Part shown: positions 42,824-51,598 of the stretch, in pieces
Layout of the letters: each line of letters begins with the position of its first letter
Numbering within the stretch: the first letter of the stretch is position 1
Assembly (NCBI RefSeq): GCF_902498825.1
Contig: NZ_LR701459.1
Span: 3,085,890-3,149,889, forward strand
Direction: 5' to 3'
DNA length: 64,000 nt
From: Rhizobium sp. EC-SD404
GTDB taxonomy: Bacteria; Pseudomonadota; Alphaproteobacteria; Rhizobiales; Rhizobiaceae
Position numbers and translations under genes: made by a program
Notes under the pieces: generated by a model
The model's database searches: none
What the model was told of the DNA's origin: nothing
The model's input: only the letters and a program-made list of their open reading frames with translations

Positions 42824-43626
42824 ACGCGGTCAATACCACAAGCGCCGATCTGCTGGCGCATATGGCGGGCGCGATCGCCTCCGGCAGCATCGAAGTGGTG
42901 GATCTCACCCACACGCTCGACCAGGACTTTCCGGTGATCGTTCTGCCACCGGAATTCGGCCAATGCGCCCGCTTCCGCATGGAGGAGATCTCCGCCTACG
43001 ACCATCGCGGGCCCGCCTGGAAATGGCACAATATCAGGCTGTGCGAACATACTGGCACGCATTTCGACGCGCCGTCGCACTGGATTTCCGGCCGCGACAT
43101 CCCGAACGGCAATGTCGACGAAATCCCGGTCGATCGCTTCGTCGGGCCGGTCTGCGTGATCGATTGCTCGTCGGACGCGCGTGAGAACGACGATTTCGAG
43201 CTGACGCCCGAGATCATCCTCGATTGGGAAAAGTCCCATGGGCCGATCCCGGCCGATTGCTGGGTGCTGATGCGCACAGACTGGTCGAAACGGCGCGGTG
43301 CCGATTATCTCAACATGCGCGACGACGGCCCCCATTCGCCCGGCCCGACACCGGAAGCAATCCGCCTGCTCGTCGAAGAGCGTGGCATTCGCGGTTTCGG
43401 CACGGAGACGGTGGGCACGGACGCCGGCCAGGGCATGCATTATACGCCGCCCTACCCCGCGCACTTCATTCTGCATGGCGCCGGTCGCTACGGGCTGCAA
43501 TGCCTCAACAATCTCGACCGCCTGCCGCCGACCGGCGCGGTGATCGTGGCGACCCCGCTCAAAATCAAGAAGGGCACGGGCAGCCCGCTGCGCGTCATCG
43601 CGCTCGTACCGGGAAAAGACGTATGA
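42820..43626 (+). CDS. Cyclase/kynurenine formamidase-family metal-dependent hydrolase
   Basis: A 268-aa protein of the cyclase (KynB-like) superfamily. The metal-binding motif EHTGTHFDAPSHW lies near residue 77, and the C-terminal half has TVGTDAGQGMHYTPPYPAH with further metal ligands. Members hydrolyse amides or lactones or open rings. It probably opens or hydrolyses a ring product of the oxygenase pathway. Overlaps with both neighbours are 4 bp (ATGA). Confidence 0.88.
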   Translation: MNAVNTTSADLLAHMAGAIASGSIEVVDLTHTLDQDFPVIVLPPEFGQCARFRMEEISAYDHRGPAWKWHNIRLCEHTGTHFDAPSHWISGRDIPNGNVDEIPVDRFVGPVCVIDCSSDARENDDFELTPEIILDWEKSHGPIPADCWVLMRTDWSKRRGADYLNMRDDGPHSPGPTPEAIRLLVEERGIRGFGTETVGTDAGQGMHYTPPYPAHFILHGAGRYGLQCLNNLDRLPPTGAVIVATPLKIKKGTGSPLRVIALVPGKDV

Positions 43627-44354
43627 GCAAGGTTCAGTTCACGGCCGTCATTACTGGCGGCAACAAGGGCATCGGCGCCGATCTCGCCGATCGTCTTCTG
43701 GAACAGGGCTATAATGTCGTGTCGGTTGCACGCCGAGCGCCGGAAAAATCGCATGACCGGCTGTTTTCGGTGGAAGCCGATCTTCTCGATGCGGACGCCG
43801 TGAAGCAGGCGGCCGCGGCGATCGCGAAGAACCACTACGTTACACATCTGATCCACAATGCCGGCCTCATCTGGCCGAACCTGATCGAAGACGCAAAGCC
43901 GGAGGACATCACCGGCCTCGCGCAGCTTCATCTCGGTTCCGCACTGACGCTGCTTCAGGCATTTCTGCCGGCGATGAAAGAGGGGCACTTCGGTCGCGTC
44001 ATGTTCAATGCCTCGCGCGCAGCGCTTGGCGCACCGACGCGCACTGCCTACAGCGCCTCAAAGGCCGGCATGATCGGTATGGCGCGGACTTGGGCGCTGG
44101 AATTGGCAAGGCACGGCATCACGGTGAACGTCGTCGCGCCCGGCCCGATCCTGACGGACAATTTCTGGGGCATCATCCCCAAGGACAGCGACCGCGAGGC
44201 GGAACTGGCCACAAAGATCCCCGTGGGTCGCCTCGGCACTGTGGAAGACGTGACAAACGCCTTCCTGTTCTTCTGCGACCCGAAATCCAGCTTCGTCACG
44301 GGCCAGACGCTCTATGTCTGCGGCGGCGCCAGCGTCGGCGGGTCGATTCTGTAG
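43623..44354 (+). CDS. SDR-family dehydrogenase
   Basis: A 243-aa classical SDR. TGGNKGIGADLADRLLEQG is the cofactor motif and YSASKAGM the catalytic Tyr-Lys; the Ser is in FNASRAALG. In contrast to the DUF35-SDR fusion two genes upstream, all catalytic residues are intact. It is the last gene of the Rieske operon and probably oxidises a cis-diol or hydroxyacyl intermediate. No terminator is obvious in the 141 bp that follow. Confidence 0.92.
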   Translation: MSKVQFTAVITGGNKGIGADLADRLLEQGYNVVSVARRAPEKSHDRLFSVEADLLDADAVKQAAAAIAKNHYVTHLIHNAGLIWPNLIEDAKPEDITGLAQLHLGSALTLLQAFLPAMKEGHFGRVMFNASRAALGAPTRTAYSASKAGMIGMARTWALELARHGITVNVVAPGPILTDNFWGIIPKDSDREAELATKIPVGRLGTVEDVTNAFLFFCDPKSSFVTGQTLYVCGGASVGGSIL

Positions 44355-44495
44355 GTCGCACCTCACCCGCCATTGCCCCACCCCGCCAATCTGAAGCCGG
44401 CCGCTGAGACGGTATTGCAAAACGCGCCTGCCCGGCTTGGCAGTGGGTGCGGCGCATCATAGGGTCGATGTTCCTCCAACAAGGCATTTCACCCA

Positions 44496-45335
44496 ATGGC
44501 GACGAAGTTCATTCTCGGCTGCGACCTTTCCTATGAGATTCAGTCCGAGGCCGTTTTCATTTTCAACTTCGAGGTCGCCAGGCTCGCTCGACATCTGGAT
44601 GTCAGCGAGACGCTCACGATCTCCGCAGGCGACAATCGACGGACATACACCGACCCGACCTCGCTCAACCGCTTTCTCAGCATCACCGCACAGCCCGGAC
44701 CACTAAATGTCCGCTATCGGGCGGAGGTCACTCTGGATGCCTATTCTGCGGACCCTGCCTCGATCGAAGAGACGCCGCTCGCCGATCTTCCCCTCGAGAT
44801 CATGCCATTCCTGCTGCCGACGCGTTTCGTCTCGTCCGACAGGCTGGCAGCCTTCGCCAATCGGGAATTCGGCCACATGATGCGCGGCCACAGCCTGGTG
44901 ACCGCGATCTGCAACTGGATCTACGAGAACATCGACTACGAGCGCGGCTCCTCCGATTCGCAGACCACGGCCGATGAAAGCCTCATCCTGCGGGCCGGTG
45001 TATGCCGCGATTTCGCCCATCTCGGCATCGCCTTCTGCCGCGCCTTGAACATCCCCGCGCGCTTCGTCAGCTGCTATGCCCACGGTCTCCACCCGTCCGA
45101 CTTCCATGCCGTCTTTGAAGCTTATCTTGATGGACGCTGGTGGCTCTTCGATGCCACGCGCCAGGCCCATCTCGATGGACTGGTGAGGATCGGCGTCGGC
45201 CGCGATGCCGCCGAGGTGGCGTTTGCCACGCCGTTCGGCGAGGTCGAGCCCGGCCCGGTCACCATCATGATCGAGCGAACCGACGGCATCGCCGACGCGG
45301 ATTTGCGAACATCGGATGCGGTGAGCACGGAATAG
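44496..45335 (+). CDS. Transglutaminase-like domain protein
   Basis: A 279-aa cytoplasmic protein with an N-terminal beta domain (Bact_transglu_N type) and a transglutaminase-like protease fold. The catalytic triad is visible: Cys in RAGVCRDFAHLGIA, His in SDFHAVFEAYL, and Asp in WLFDATRQ. Members act on peptide bonds or isopeptide bonds, and such genes often occur in proteobacterial amidation or proteolysis loci, but this one is alone. It ends with a large hairpin 14 bp later. Confidence 0.88.
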   Translation: MATKFILGCDLSYEIQSEAVFIFNFEVARLARHLDVSETLTISAGDNRRTYTDPTSLNRFLSITAQPGPLNVRYRAEVTLDAYSADPASIEETPLADLPLEIMPFLLPTRFVSSDRLAAFANREFGHMMRGHSLVTAICNWIYENIDYERGSSDSQTTADESLILRAGVCRDFAHLGIAFCRALNIPARFVSCYAHGLHPSDFHAVFEAYLDGRWWLFDATRQAHLDGLVRIGVGRDAAEVAFATPFGEVEPGPVTIMIERTDGIADADLRTSDAVSTE

Positions 45336-45349
45336 CAGCACAATTTAAA

Positions 45350-45383
45350 CATCGGGTACCTGGGCTCTGCCCGGTATCCGATG
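45350..45383 (+). terminator. Long near-perfect hairpin downstream of the transglutaminase-like gene
   Basis: CATCGGGTACC (45350-45360) pairs with GGTATCCGATG (45373-45383), 11 bp with one G-T pair. The loop itself has GGGC-tct?-GCCC pairing, so nearly the whole 34-nt segment folds. There is no T run after it, so it is not a classic Rho-independent terminator. It may be a transcript 3' end protector or a small repeat element. No second copy was found by eye in this window. Confidence 0.4.
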
Positions 45384-45520
45384 CCATGCTGGAAATCGCT
45401 GGCCGCGCTGCGCGAAGCCACCGCTAAAATCATGGATCGATCCTCCGGGATGCTTGCACGATCGTCCGAAAGAACGCGGCCGGTTCTTTTCGCCGACGGC
45501 CCTGTGTGCAAGAAAGCGTC

Positions 45521-46444
45521 ATGCAAAACCTTGCCCAACTCGTCGACATTCTCGGCCGACAGACGCCGACCGACGGCTCCCATCGCTGTCCGCTTCCCGG
45601 CGTGAAGCTCATCCGTTCGTCCTCGCCGACCATGCCGATGCCGGTGATCTACGAACCGACGCTTTGTCTTGTGGCGCAAGGACGCAAGCGGGCCATGCTC
45701 GGCAACAGCAGCTATGTCTACGATCCCACGAGCTACCTGATTGCTTCTGTGGACTTGCCTGTCATGGGTTCGGTCATCGAGGCCACCCCCGATCGGCCTT
45801 ATCTCTGCCTTCAGATCGATCTCGATATGGATGTTCTCGGCGAGATGATCGTCCGCTACCCGCCGCGCAGTTCACAACAGCCGGCAAAGGCCGCAGGCTT
45901 GTCGCTCAATCGAACGACACCGCCGCTTCTTGATGCAGCGATACGTCTGGCGCGCCTTCTCGAAACGCCGGAGGATATCGACGCGCTCGCGCCTTTGGCG
46001 ATGAGTGAAATCCTCTATCGCCTGCTCAGCGGCGAGAGCGGAGCGACCATCCGCCAGATGGCTCAGTCCGACAGCCGGCTCAATCAGATTGCCCGTGCCA
46101 TCGTCTGGATCAAGACGCATTTCAGGGATGCCTGCCCAATCGAGATGGCAGCGGAAATCGCAGGCATGAGCCGCTCGACCTTCCACGTGCATTTCAAGGC
46201 GACCACCTCGCTCAGCCCGCTGGAGTATCGCACCCATTTGCGTCTGCAGGAGGCGCAACGCCTCATGGTGGGCTCCGGCCTCGATGCGGCAAGTGCAGGG
46301 TTCGAGGTAGGATATGCGAGCCCGTCGCAGTTCAGCCGCGACTACAGTCGCATCTTCGGGATGCCGCCCTCGAAACATGTCGCCGGACTGAAGCACGAAC
46401 CGGCTAGCCCGTCACGAAGGTCGGAACGAGCCGCGGCGGCCTGA
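45521..46444 (+). CDS. AraC-family transcriptional regulator (AraC_N type)
   Basis: A 307-aa regulator with an N-terminal AraC_N cupin-like domain (ILGRQTPTDGSH and CLVAQGRKRAMLGN) and a C-terminal double HTH (IEMAAEIAGMSRSTFHVHFK and FEVGYASPSQFSRDY). ATG at 45521 is used; GTG at 45506 would add five residues. It ends 21 bp before the convergent SDR gene 46466-47392, which it may control. Its closest relative in the window is the AraC gene at 48.3 kb. Confidence 0.9.
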   Translation: MQNLAQLVDILGRQTPTDGSHRCPLPGVKLIRSSSPTMPMPVIYEPTLCLVAQGRKRAMLGNSSYVYDPTSYLIASVDLPVMGSVIEATPDRPYLCLQIDLDMDVLGEMIVRYPPRSSQQPAKAAGLSLNRTTPPLLDAAIRLARLLETPEDIDALAPLAMSEILYRLLSGESGATIRQMAQSDSRLNQIARAIVWIKTHFRDACPIEMAAEIAGMSRSTFHVHFKATTSLSPLEYRTHLRLQEAQRLMVGSGLDAASAGFEVGYASPSQFSRDYSRIFGMPPSKHVAGLKHEPASPSRRSERAAAA

Positions 46445-46465
46445 CCTTATAACGGCTCGCAGCAG

Positions 46466-47392
46466 CTAAAGTGCTTCGCCGAACCGGACATTGGTCATGT
46501 CTTCGGACACATCCCAGAGTTTTCGCGCCACGTTTTCGTCCGCCGCCTGAGGGATCGGCTTGGCGACGACCGGATAGCCTCGCGTCTCCCCCAGGCGGTG
46601 GGGTCCGTAATATCCGCCGGGCTGCGCATCGGGGGCCGTCGCCGCGTAAAGTGTGGGAAGCGCGCCCTGTGCCGCGGGCTGGAACAGGAACCAAAGGAAC
46701 GTCCGGGCGATACCGTTGAGGCTCCGGCGGCCCGGCGCATTGTGCAGGAGATCCGTTCGCGAAACGCCGGGATGTGCGGCGATACTCGCGATGCCCCAGT
46801 TCGCCGCGTCGCTGCGACGCTGAAGCTCGTAGGCGAACATCAGGCAAGCCAGCTTCGACTGGCTGTAGATCGGCATCGGCGTGTAGGATCGCTCGGCATT
46901 AAGGTTCGCAAAGTCGATCGCACCCTGTCTTGCCGCGACGCTCGACAAACTGACGACGCGCGACCGGTCCCCTCTGGTGAGCAACGGCAACAACTGCGCG
47001 GTGAGCGCGAAATGTCCGAGATAGTTGGTCCCGATCTGCAATTCGAAACCGTCTTCCGTCATCTGCCGTGTGGGCGGGACCATGATGCCGGCATTGTTGA
47101 TCAGCACATCGAGCCTGCTTCTCGTCCGCCGCAGGCGTTCACCGAAAGCGGTAATGGAGGTGAGGCTGGCAAGATCGAGCATCTCGAAGCTGATCGTCGC
47201 GCCAGCGACCGACGCGCGGATCTTGTTCACTGCTTCCTCCCCTTTCGAGGCATTGCGGCCGGCGAGGATGACCTCGCCTCCCGCTCGCGCCAGCGCCAGG
47301 CCACATTCGTAGCCGAGGCCACCCGTACCGGTGACGACGAAGCTCCGTCCGGCCTGCGAAGGCATGTCGGTGGCGGTCCAGTTCGTTTTCAT
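46466..47392 (-). CDS. SDR-family protein, retinol dehydrogenase/protochlorophyllide reductase-like
   Basis: A 308-aa extended SDR. FVVTGTGGLGYECGLALARAG is the cofactor motif; the catalytic site is YSQSKLACLMFAYELQRR, with Ser in SLSSVAARQ. Sequences of this type are common beside AraC_N regulators in proteobacteria and are usually annotated as oxidoreductases of unknown substrate. ATG at 47392 was chosen at the Rossmann start. It is transcribed toward the AraC gene at 45.5 kb. Confidence 0.88.
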   Translation of the reverse strand: MKTNWTATDMPSQAGRSFVVTGTGGLGYECGLALARAGGEVILAGRNASKGEEAVNKIRASVAGATISFEMLDLASLTSITAFGERLRRTRSRLDVLINNAGIMVPPTRQMTEDGFELQIGTNYLGHFALTAQLLPLLTRGDRSRVVSLSSVAARQGAIDFANLNAERSYTPMPIYSQSKLACLMFAYELQRRSDAANWGIASIAAHPGVSRTDLLHNAPGRRSLNGIARTFLWFLFQPAAQGALPTLYAATAPDAQPGGYYGPHRLGETRGYPVVAKPIPQAADENVARKLWDVSEDMTNVRFGEAL

Positions 47393-47480
47393 GATCGTGC
47401 CTTGTGGTGATTGTCGACGCAAAGCGCCCTCGGCGACCGGGCGTCGCCGTTGGAACGGAGCGTTCGTGGATGGGGGGTGG

Positions 47481-48104
47481 TTAGATGGAAGGCGTTGACG
47501 GCGTCCGCCTGCGGATACGGTAGACCGCGGCGGGCGGCAGGTTCCGCCAGGTTCCACCGACCCGCTCGGCCTCGAGCCCAAGGCGATCGAGGATCGATGC
47601 TCCAATCGGACACTGCGGGCCGTAGGTGAACTGATAGAATGTGCCTGATGGGCGCAAATAGGAAAACGCACCGGACAGGATCGACATCACGGCGCGCGGC
47701 GACATCGAGAGAAGCCCGAGGCCGCTGATGACCGCTCCCGCCTGGCCACCCGCGAAGAGCTGCATCCCTTTGAGTTTGGTCGCATTGCCATGCACGACTG
47801 TTGCATTCGGAAAGCGCAGGCGCAGCAGGTCGGCGAATTCATCGTCGAACTCGACGAGCGTCAGGTTCTCTTCCCCGATGCCGCGGTCGACCAGCGCCTG
47901 CGTGAAAACGCCAGTACCCGGACCGAGCTCCAGAACCGGCACATCTGCAGCCGCGATGTTCTCCGTCATCAACCGAGCCAGGGGCGCGCCGGATGGTGCG
48001 ATCGCTGCAACGCGCAAAGGATCCTGAAGCCAGGAACGGAAGAAGCGCGCGCCATCCGTCGATGCACACGGCATGCGGTCTGGTCCTTGAGGCTGGGGCA
48101 GCAT
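47481..48104 (-). CDS. Class I SAM methyltransferase, phospholipid N-methyltransferase (PmtA)-like
   Basis: A 207-aa methyltransferase. Motif I is VLELGPGTGVFTQALVDRG and motif II is LTLVEFDDEFADLLRLRFP. The C-terminal GPQCPIGASILDRLGLEAERVGGTWRNLPPAAVYRIRR-like end resembles rhizobial PmtA (GxxRxxPPAxVY). It could methylate phosphatidylethanolamine toward phosphatidylcholine; the KsgA-like rRNA methylase family is the other possibility. AAAGG precedes the ATG at 48104. Divergent from the AraC gene by 156 bp. Confidence 0.75.
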   Translation of the reverse strand: MLPQPQGPDRMPCASTDGARFFRSWLQDPLRVAAIAPSGAPLARLMTENIAAADVPVLELGPGTGVFTQALVDRGIGEENLTLVEFDDEFADLLRLRFPNATVVHGNATKLKGMQLFAGGQAGAVISGLGLLSMSPRAVMSILSGAFSYLRPSGTFYQFTYGPQCPIGASILDRLGLEAERVGGTWRNLPPAAVYRIRRRTPSTPSI

Positions 48105-48260
48105 GGGGAACCTTTGAACTGTTTCTGTGAGACCACTATGGCGGGTGGCACCGCTTCGTTCGCGCTTGAACCGGCAAAAAACTTGCCTGATCCTCCAACC
48201 TACTTTCGCCCAGATGGCGGTTTGTCTACGGTGACGAGATCGAAGGCCGACGAGGACCAG

Positions 48261-49160
48261 ATGCCTATAGCAGACCTGACGCAGACAGTCGCACACTACG
48301 TCGCGGCCCATCGTGGCCCGGACGCGGTTTCTGCAACGCCGATGCGCGATGTCAGCATCATGTGCAGCACGCAGGCGCGCCTGCCCTTCCGCCATATCTA
48401 CAAGCCTTCGCTCTGCGTCGTGGTTCAAGGCAGCAAAAAGATCGAACTGGAAGACCAGATTTTCGACTACTCGGCCGGCACCGCGCTCATCGTCAGCGTG
48501 GAGCTGCCCGGCTTTGGAAGCGTCACCCAGGCGTCAAAGGCCGTCCCGTTTTTGGGAATGACGATCGAGTTCGATATCGGTCTTATGCGTGAAGTCATGG
48601 AGCAGATGACCAACCCTCTGAGACCTGCCGGCGAGCGTCTCGCGGTCTTTGTCGAGCAGCTCTCAGAGCCAGTCCAGGACTGCCTCGATCGCCTGGTACG
48701 GCTCTTCGACAGGCCGGAAGCGGTGCCGGTTCTCTATCCATCGATCATGAAGGAGCTCTATTACTGGTTACTGACCGGGCCGAACGGCCGCGAGATCTGC
48801 AAGATCGCGCACAGCGACAGCCACACGCAGCGCATTGCCGATGCGATCTACCTAATGCGGGAGCATATCGCCCGTCCGCTCAGCATTGAGGACATGGCCA
48901 GCGCCGCCCGAATGGGGGTCTCCTCGTTTCACCAGCACTTCAAAATGCTGACCAGCATGACACCGCTCCAGTACCACAAGCAGCTGCGGCTGCTGGAAGC
49001 GCGCCGGCTGATGGTCGTCGAGGCCGCCAATGTCACGAGCGCCGCTTTCCATGTGGGCTATGAAAGCCCATCGCAGTTCAGTCGCGAATACGCGCGCCTC
49101 TTCGGGCAGGCACCAAAGCGCGATTCCATGGCGCTCAAGTCGTTGGGCGCTGCTCTGTAA
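48261..49160 (+). CDS. AraC-family transcriptional regulator (AraC_N type)
   Basis: A 299-aa regulator similar to the one at 45.5 kb: N-terminal cupin-like domain (KPSLCVVVQGSKKIELEDQ) and C-terminal double HTH (IEDMASAARMGVSSFHQHFK, then FHVGYESPSQFSREYARLFG). GAGG precedes the ATG at 48261. It diverges from the PmtA-like gene and its 3' end overlaps the XRE gene's 3' end by 26 bp on the opposite strand. The regulated gene is probably one of these neighbours. Confidence 0.9.
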   Translation: MPIADLTQTVAHYVAAHRGPDAVSATPMRDVSIMCSTQARLPFRHIYKPSLCVVVQGSKKIELEDQIFDYSAGTALIVSVELPGFGSVTQASKAVPFLGMTIEFDIGLMREVMEQMTNPLRPAGERLAVFVEQLSEPVQDCLDRLVRLFDRPEAVPVLYPSIMKELYYWLLTGPNGREICKIAHSDSHTQRIADAIYLMREHIARPLSIEDMASAARMGVSSFHQHFKMLTSMTPLQYHKQLRLLEARRLMVVEAANVTSAAFHVGYESPSQFSREYARLFGQAPKRDSMALKSLGAAL

Positions 49161-50037
49161 CGGGCAGGTCACCGGCACCGACAGGCAAACCGATGCTGTC
49201 ACTTTCAGCGCAGAGTTGGCGCATCTTGTCGATGTCGCGCTCGGTCGCGGGGTTATAGACCATAAGCTTGAGATCGGGCCGACCGTCGATGGCAAAGGAT
49301 GAGAATTCGAAAGTCATCTCGCCCATACGCGCATGCCGGATGGTTTTTGCGCCCTCCCCGGACGACTGGACGTTCTGCTCGGTCCAAAGGCGCACGAAAT
49401 CCACGCTTCTGGCACTGAGTTCGGCGACGAGCTGTCTGGCGTGATCATCGTCGCCGATCCGTGCCGTTTCGGCACGGAATGTCGCCACCAGGAATCGCGC
49501 CACCGCTTCCCAGTCCGCTTGGGCCGCGCGTGTAGAGGGGTCCAGAAACATGCGCCGCAGGATATTCCGATCGTCCGGCGCCAGGGCCTCGTAGTCGGTA
49601 AGGGCGAGGCGTGCGGCCCGGTTCCAGCCGATGATGTCCCAGGTCGATGTTGCAATGGTCGCCGGGATCAAGGGCATGGCATCGAGCAATCGTTGAAGCC
49701 GCCAGGATATGCTCTCTCTCTGCGCCACCCGTGCTTTCGGTGGGCGGCCGATCCCGACCAGAAACAGATGCTCCCGCTCAGCTTCCGTCATCAACAGCGC
49801 ATCGGCGAGGCTGTCCAGCACGCGCGGTGACGGCGCACCACCGCGCCCCTGCTCGAGCCAAGTGTACCAGGTCGTGCTGATGTGCGCGCGCTGGGCCACT
49901 TCCTCGCGCCTCAGGCCACGCGTACGCCGCCGGCCGCCCAGCCCGAGCGCTGCAGGGTCGAGCCGCGTCCGCCTATCCCGCAAGAAGGCCCCAAGGCGCG
50001 TCGGCTGCTCGGGTGAGCTGTCCATCATGGTAGCCAT
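49135..50037 (-). CDS. XRE/HTH transcriptional regulator with MmyB-like domain
   Basis: A 300-aa regulator. The N-terminal HTH is residues about 15-80 (RTRGLRREEVAQRAHISTTW, then YTWLEQGRG). The C-terminal half is the MmyB-like ligand domain (WDIIGWNRAARLALTDYEAL and the end NPATERDIDKMRQLC). Such regulators usually repress an adjacent NAD-dependent oxidoreductase gene; here the divergent gene at 50.1 kb is one. ATG at 50037 chosen. Confidence 0.9.
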   Translation of the reverse strand: MATMMDSSPEQPTRLGAFLRDRRTRLDPAALGLGGRRRTRGLRREEVAQRAHISTTWYTWLEQGRGGAPSPRVLDSLADALLMTEAEREHLFLVGIGRPPKARVAQRESISWRLQRLLDAMPLIPATIATSTWDIIGWNRAARLALTDYEALAPDDRNILRRMFLDPSTRAAQADWEAVARFLVATFRAETARIGDDDHARQLVAELSARSVDFVRLWTEQNVQSSGEGAKTIRHARMGEMTFEFSSFAIDGRPDLKLMVYNPATERDIDKMRQLCAESDSIGLPVGAGDLPVTEQRPTT

Positions 50038-50115
50038 TATACCCCTATAAGCTCACATCTTTAACTGTTTGCAGATTGGCCGATATTGCCGCCATCAGCA
50101 ATGTGGAGATGAGCA

Positions 50116-51015
50116 ATGAGAATATTCGTGACAGGCGCCACCGGCTTCATCGGCTCGGCGATCGTGCAGGAACTTTTGGCCTATGGGCACACGGTCTTGG
50201 GCCTCGCGCGCTCGGACGCGAGTGAAGAAAAGCTGCAAGCCGCAGGTGCCGAAGCTCTTCGCGGCGACCTGCAAGATCTGGATGCGCTTCGCAAAGGTGC
50301 CGAGACATCCGACGCCGTCATCCATGCCGGATTCGTGCATGACTTCTCGCGTTTCGCGGAAGCCTGCACCATCGACCGCGTCGCGATCGAAACGCTCGGC
50401 GCAGCAATCGCGCAAACCGGCAAACCAATGATCGTCACGGCAGGCGTCGCCTTTTTGAACTCAGCCGATGCCGTGACCGTCGAAATGGATCAAGCTTTTC
50501 CCCCGACGGACATCTATCCGCGCGCGTCGGAACAGACCGCGAGGGCGCTCACCGAACGCGGGATTCCGGTCGGTGTCGTGCGGCTTCCCCCTTCGGTTCA
50601 CGGCGAGGGCGACCACGCCTTCGTCCCGATGCTGATCGACATGGCGCGACGCACCGGCCGGTCGGCCTATATCGACGAGGGCACGAATGCCTGGTCGGCG
50701 GTCCATGTGAAGGATGCCGCAGCCTGTTTCCGCTTGGCCATCGAACAAAGCCAGACCTCAGAGACGTGGCATGCCGTGACCGAGGAAGCCATCCCGTTCA
50801 GGCACATCGCAGAACTGATCGGAGAACGACTGAATCTCCCGAGCGTCTCGCTGTCGCCGGCCGAAGCACAACAGCATTTCGACTGGTTCTTCCCCTTCGC
50901 TTCCATCGATCAGCCCACCTCCAGCGAGATTACGCGCAGAAAGCTTGGCTGGCAGCCCATCGAGCCAGATCTTCTGACCGACATGAGGCACGCCGGCTAC
51001 TTCGAAGCCAGTTGA
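50116..51015 (+). CDS. NAD(P)-dependent epimerase/extended SDR
   Basis: A 299-aa extended SDR with NAD(P) motif MRIFVTGATGFIGSAIVQELLA. The usual Tyr-x3-Lys is not clear: at the site the sequence reads YPRASEQTARAL, so Lys is replaced by Gln. Similar atypical SDRs with NmrA-like function exist. ATG at 50116. It diverges from the XRE regulator, 78 bp apart, and is probably its target. Confidence 0.85.
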   Translation: MRIFVTGATGFIGSAIVQELLAYGHTVLGLARSDASEEKLQAAGAEALRGDLQDLDALRKGAETSDAVIHAGFVHDFSRFAEACTIDRVAIETLGAAIAQTGKPMIVTAGVAFLNSADAVTVEMDQAFPPTDIYPRASEQTARALTERGIPVGVVRLPPSVHGEGDHAFVPMLIDMARRTGRSAYIDEGTNAWSAVHVKDAAACFRLAIEQSQTSETWHAVTEEAIPFRHIAELIGERLNLPSVSLSPAEAQQHFDWFFPFASIDQPTSSEITRRKLGWQPIEPDLLTDMRHAGYFEAS

Positions 51016-51160
51016 GGGGCCTGGTCGCTGCAGGCAAAGCGGCCGCTTTCCGCGCCACCCTGCAGCCGCGGCATGAAAATCGCATGATTTTGAGGCTTGA
51101 TGTCGGATCCGGGGCGCGTCTTGCGTCCTTGGATTATGCTCGATGGAAAGGAGAACTTCC

Positions 51161-51544
51161 ATGACCGGACTTCAAGCCAAATCATCCTCCGCGATCGTCG
51201 CGGTGCATGACCTTGCGAGGGCGAAGCATTTCTATGGCGATGTCCTGGGCCTCGAACTCAGCGACGATGCGACGGAGGCAGTGCTGGTCTATAAGACCGG
51301 CCAGACGCATCTCGTCGTCTACCCCTCCGAATCCGCGGGTACGAACCGGGCAAACGCCGTGGTTTGGGGCTGCGGTTCCGATCTCGACGCGATCACGAAC
51401 GCGTTGCGCGCAAAGGGCGTGACGTTCGAGCACTATGAGATGGATGGCGCGACCTATGAGGACGGCATCCATAGCGCCGACGGCTTCAAGATGGTCTGGT
51501 TGAAGGATCCCGACGGCAACATCCTGCATTTGAACAGTGCATAG
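51161..51544 (+). CDS. Glyoxalase/VOC-superfamily protein
   Basis: A 127-aa vicinal-oxygen-chelate protein. The pattern AIVAVHDLARAKHFYGDVLGL and the C-terminal DGFKMVWLKDPDGNILHLNSA carry typical glyoxalase-fold motifs. It may act on a small electrophile or bind an antibiotic. AAGGAG lies 8 nt before the ATG. First of a short plus run with the GST and the cupin. Confidence 0.88.
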   Translation: MTGLQAKSSSAIVAVHDLARAKHFYGDVLGLELSDDATEAVLVYKTGQTHLVVYPSESAGTNRANAVVWGCGSDLDAITNALRAKGVTFEHYEMDGATYEDGIHSADGFKMVWLKDPDGNILHLNSA

Positions 51545-51598
51545 GCGAGCCGCATTGCTGCCCCCTGCCAACGCCAATGCTCAATCGGAGGTCCGAGA

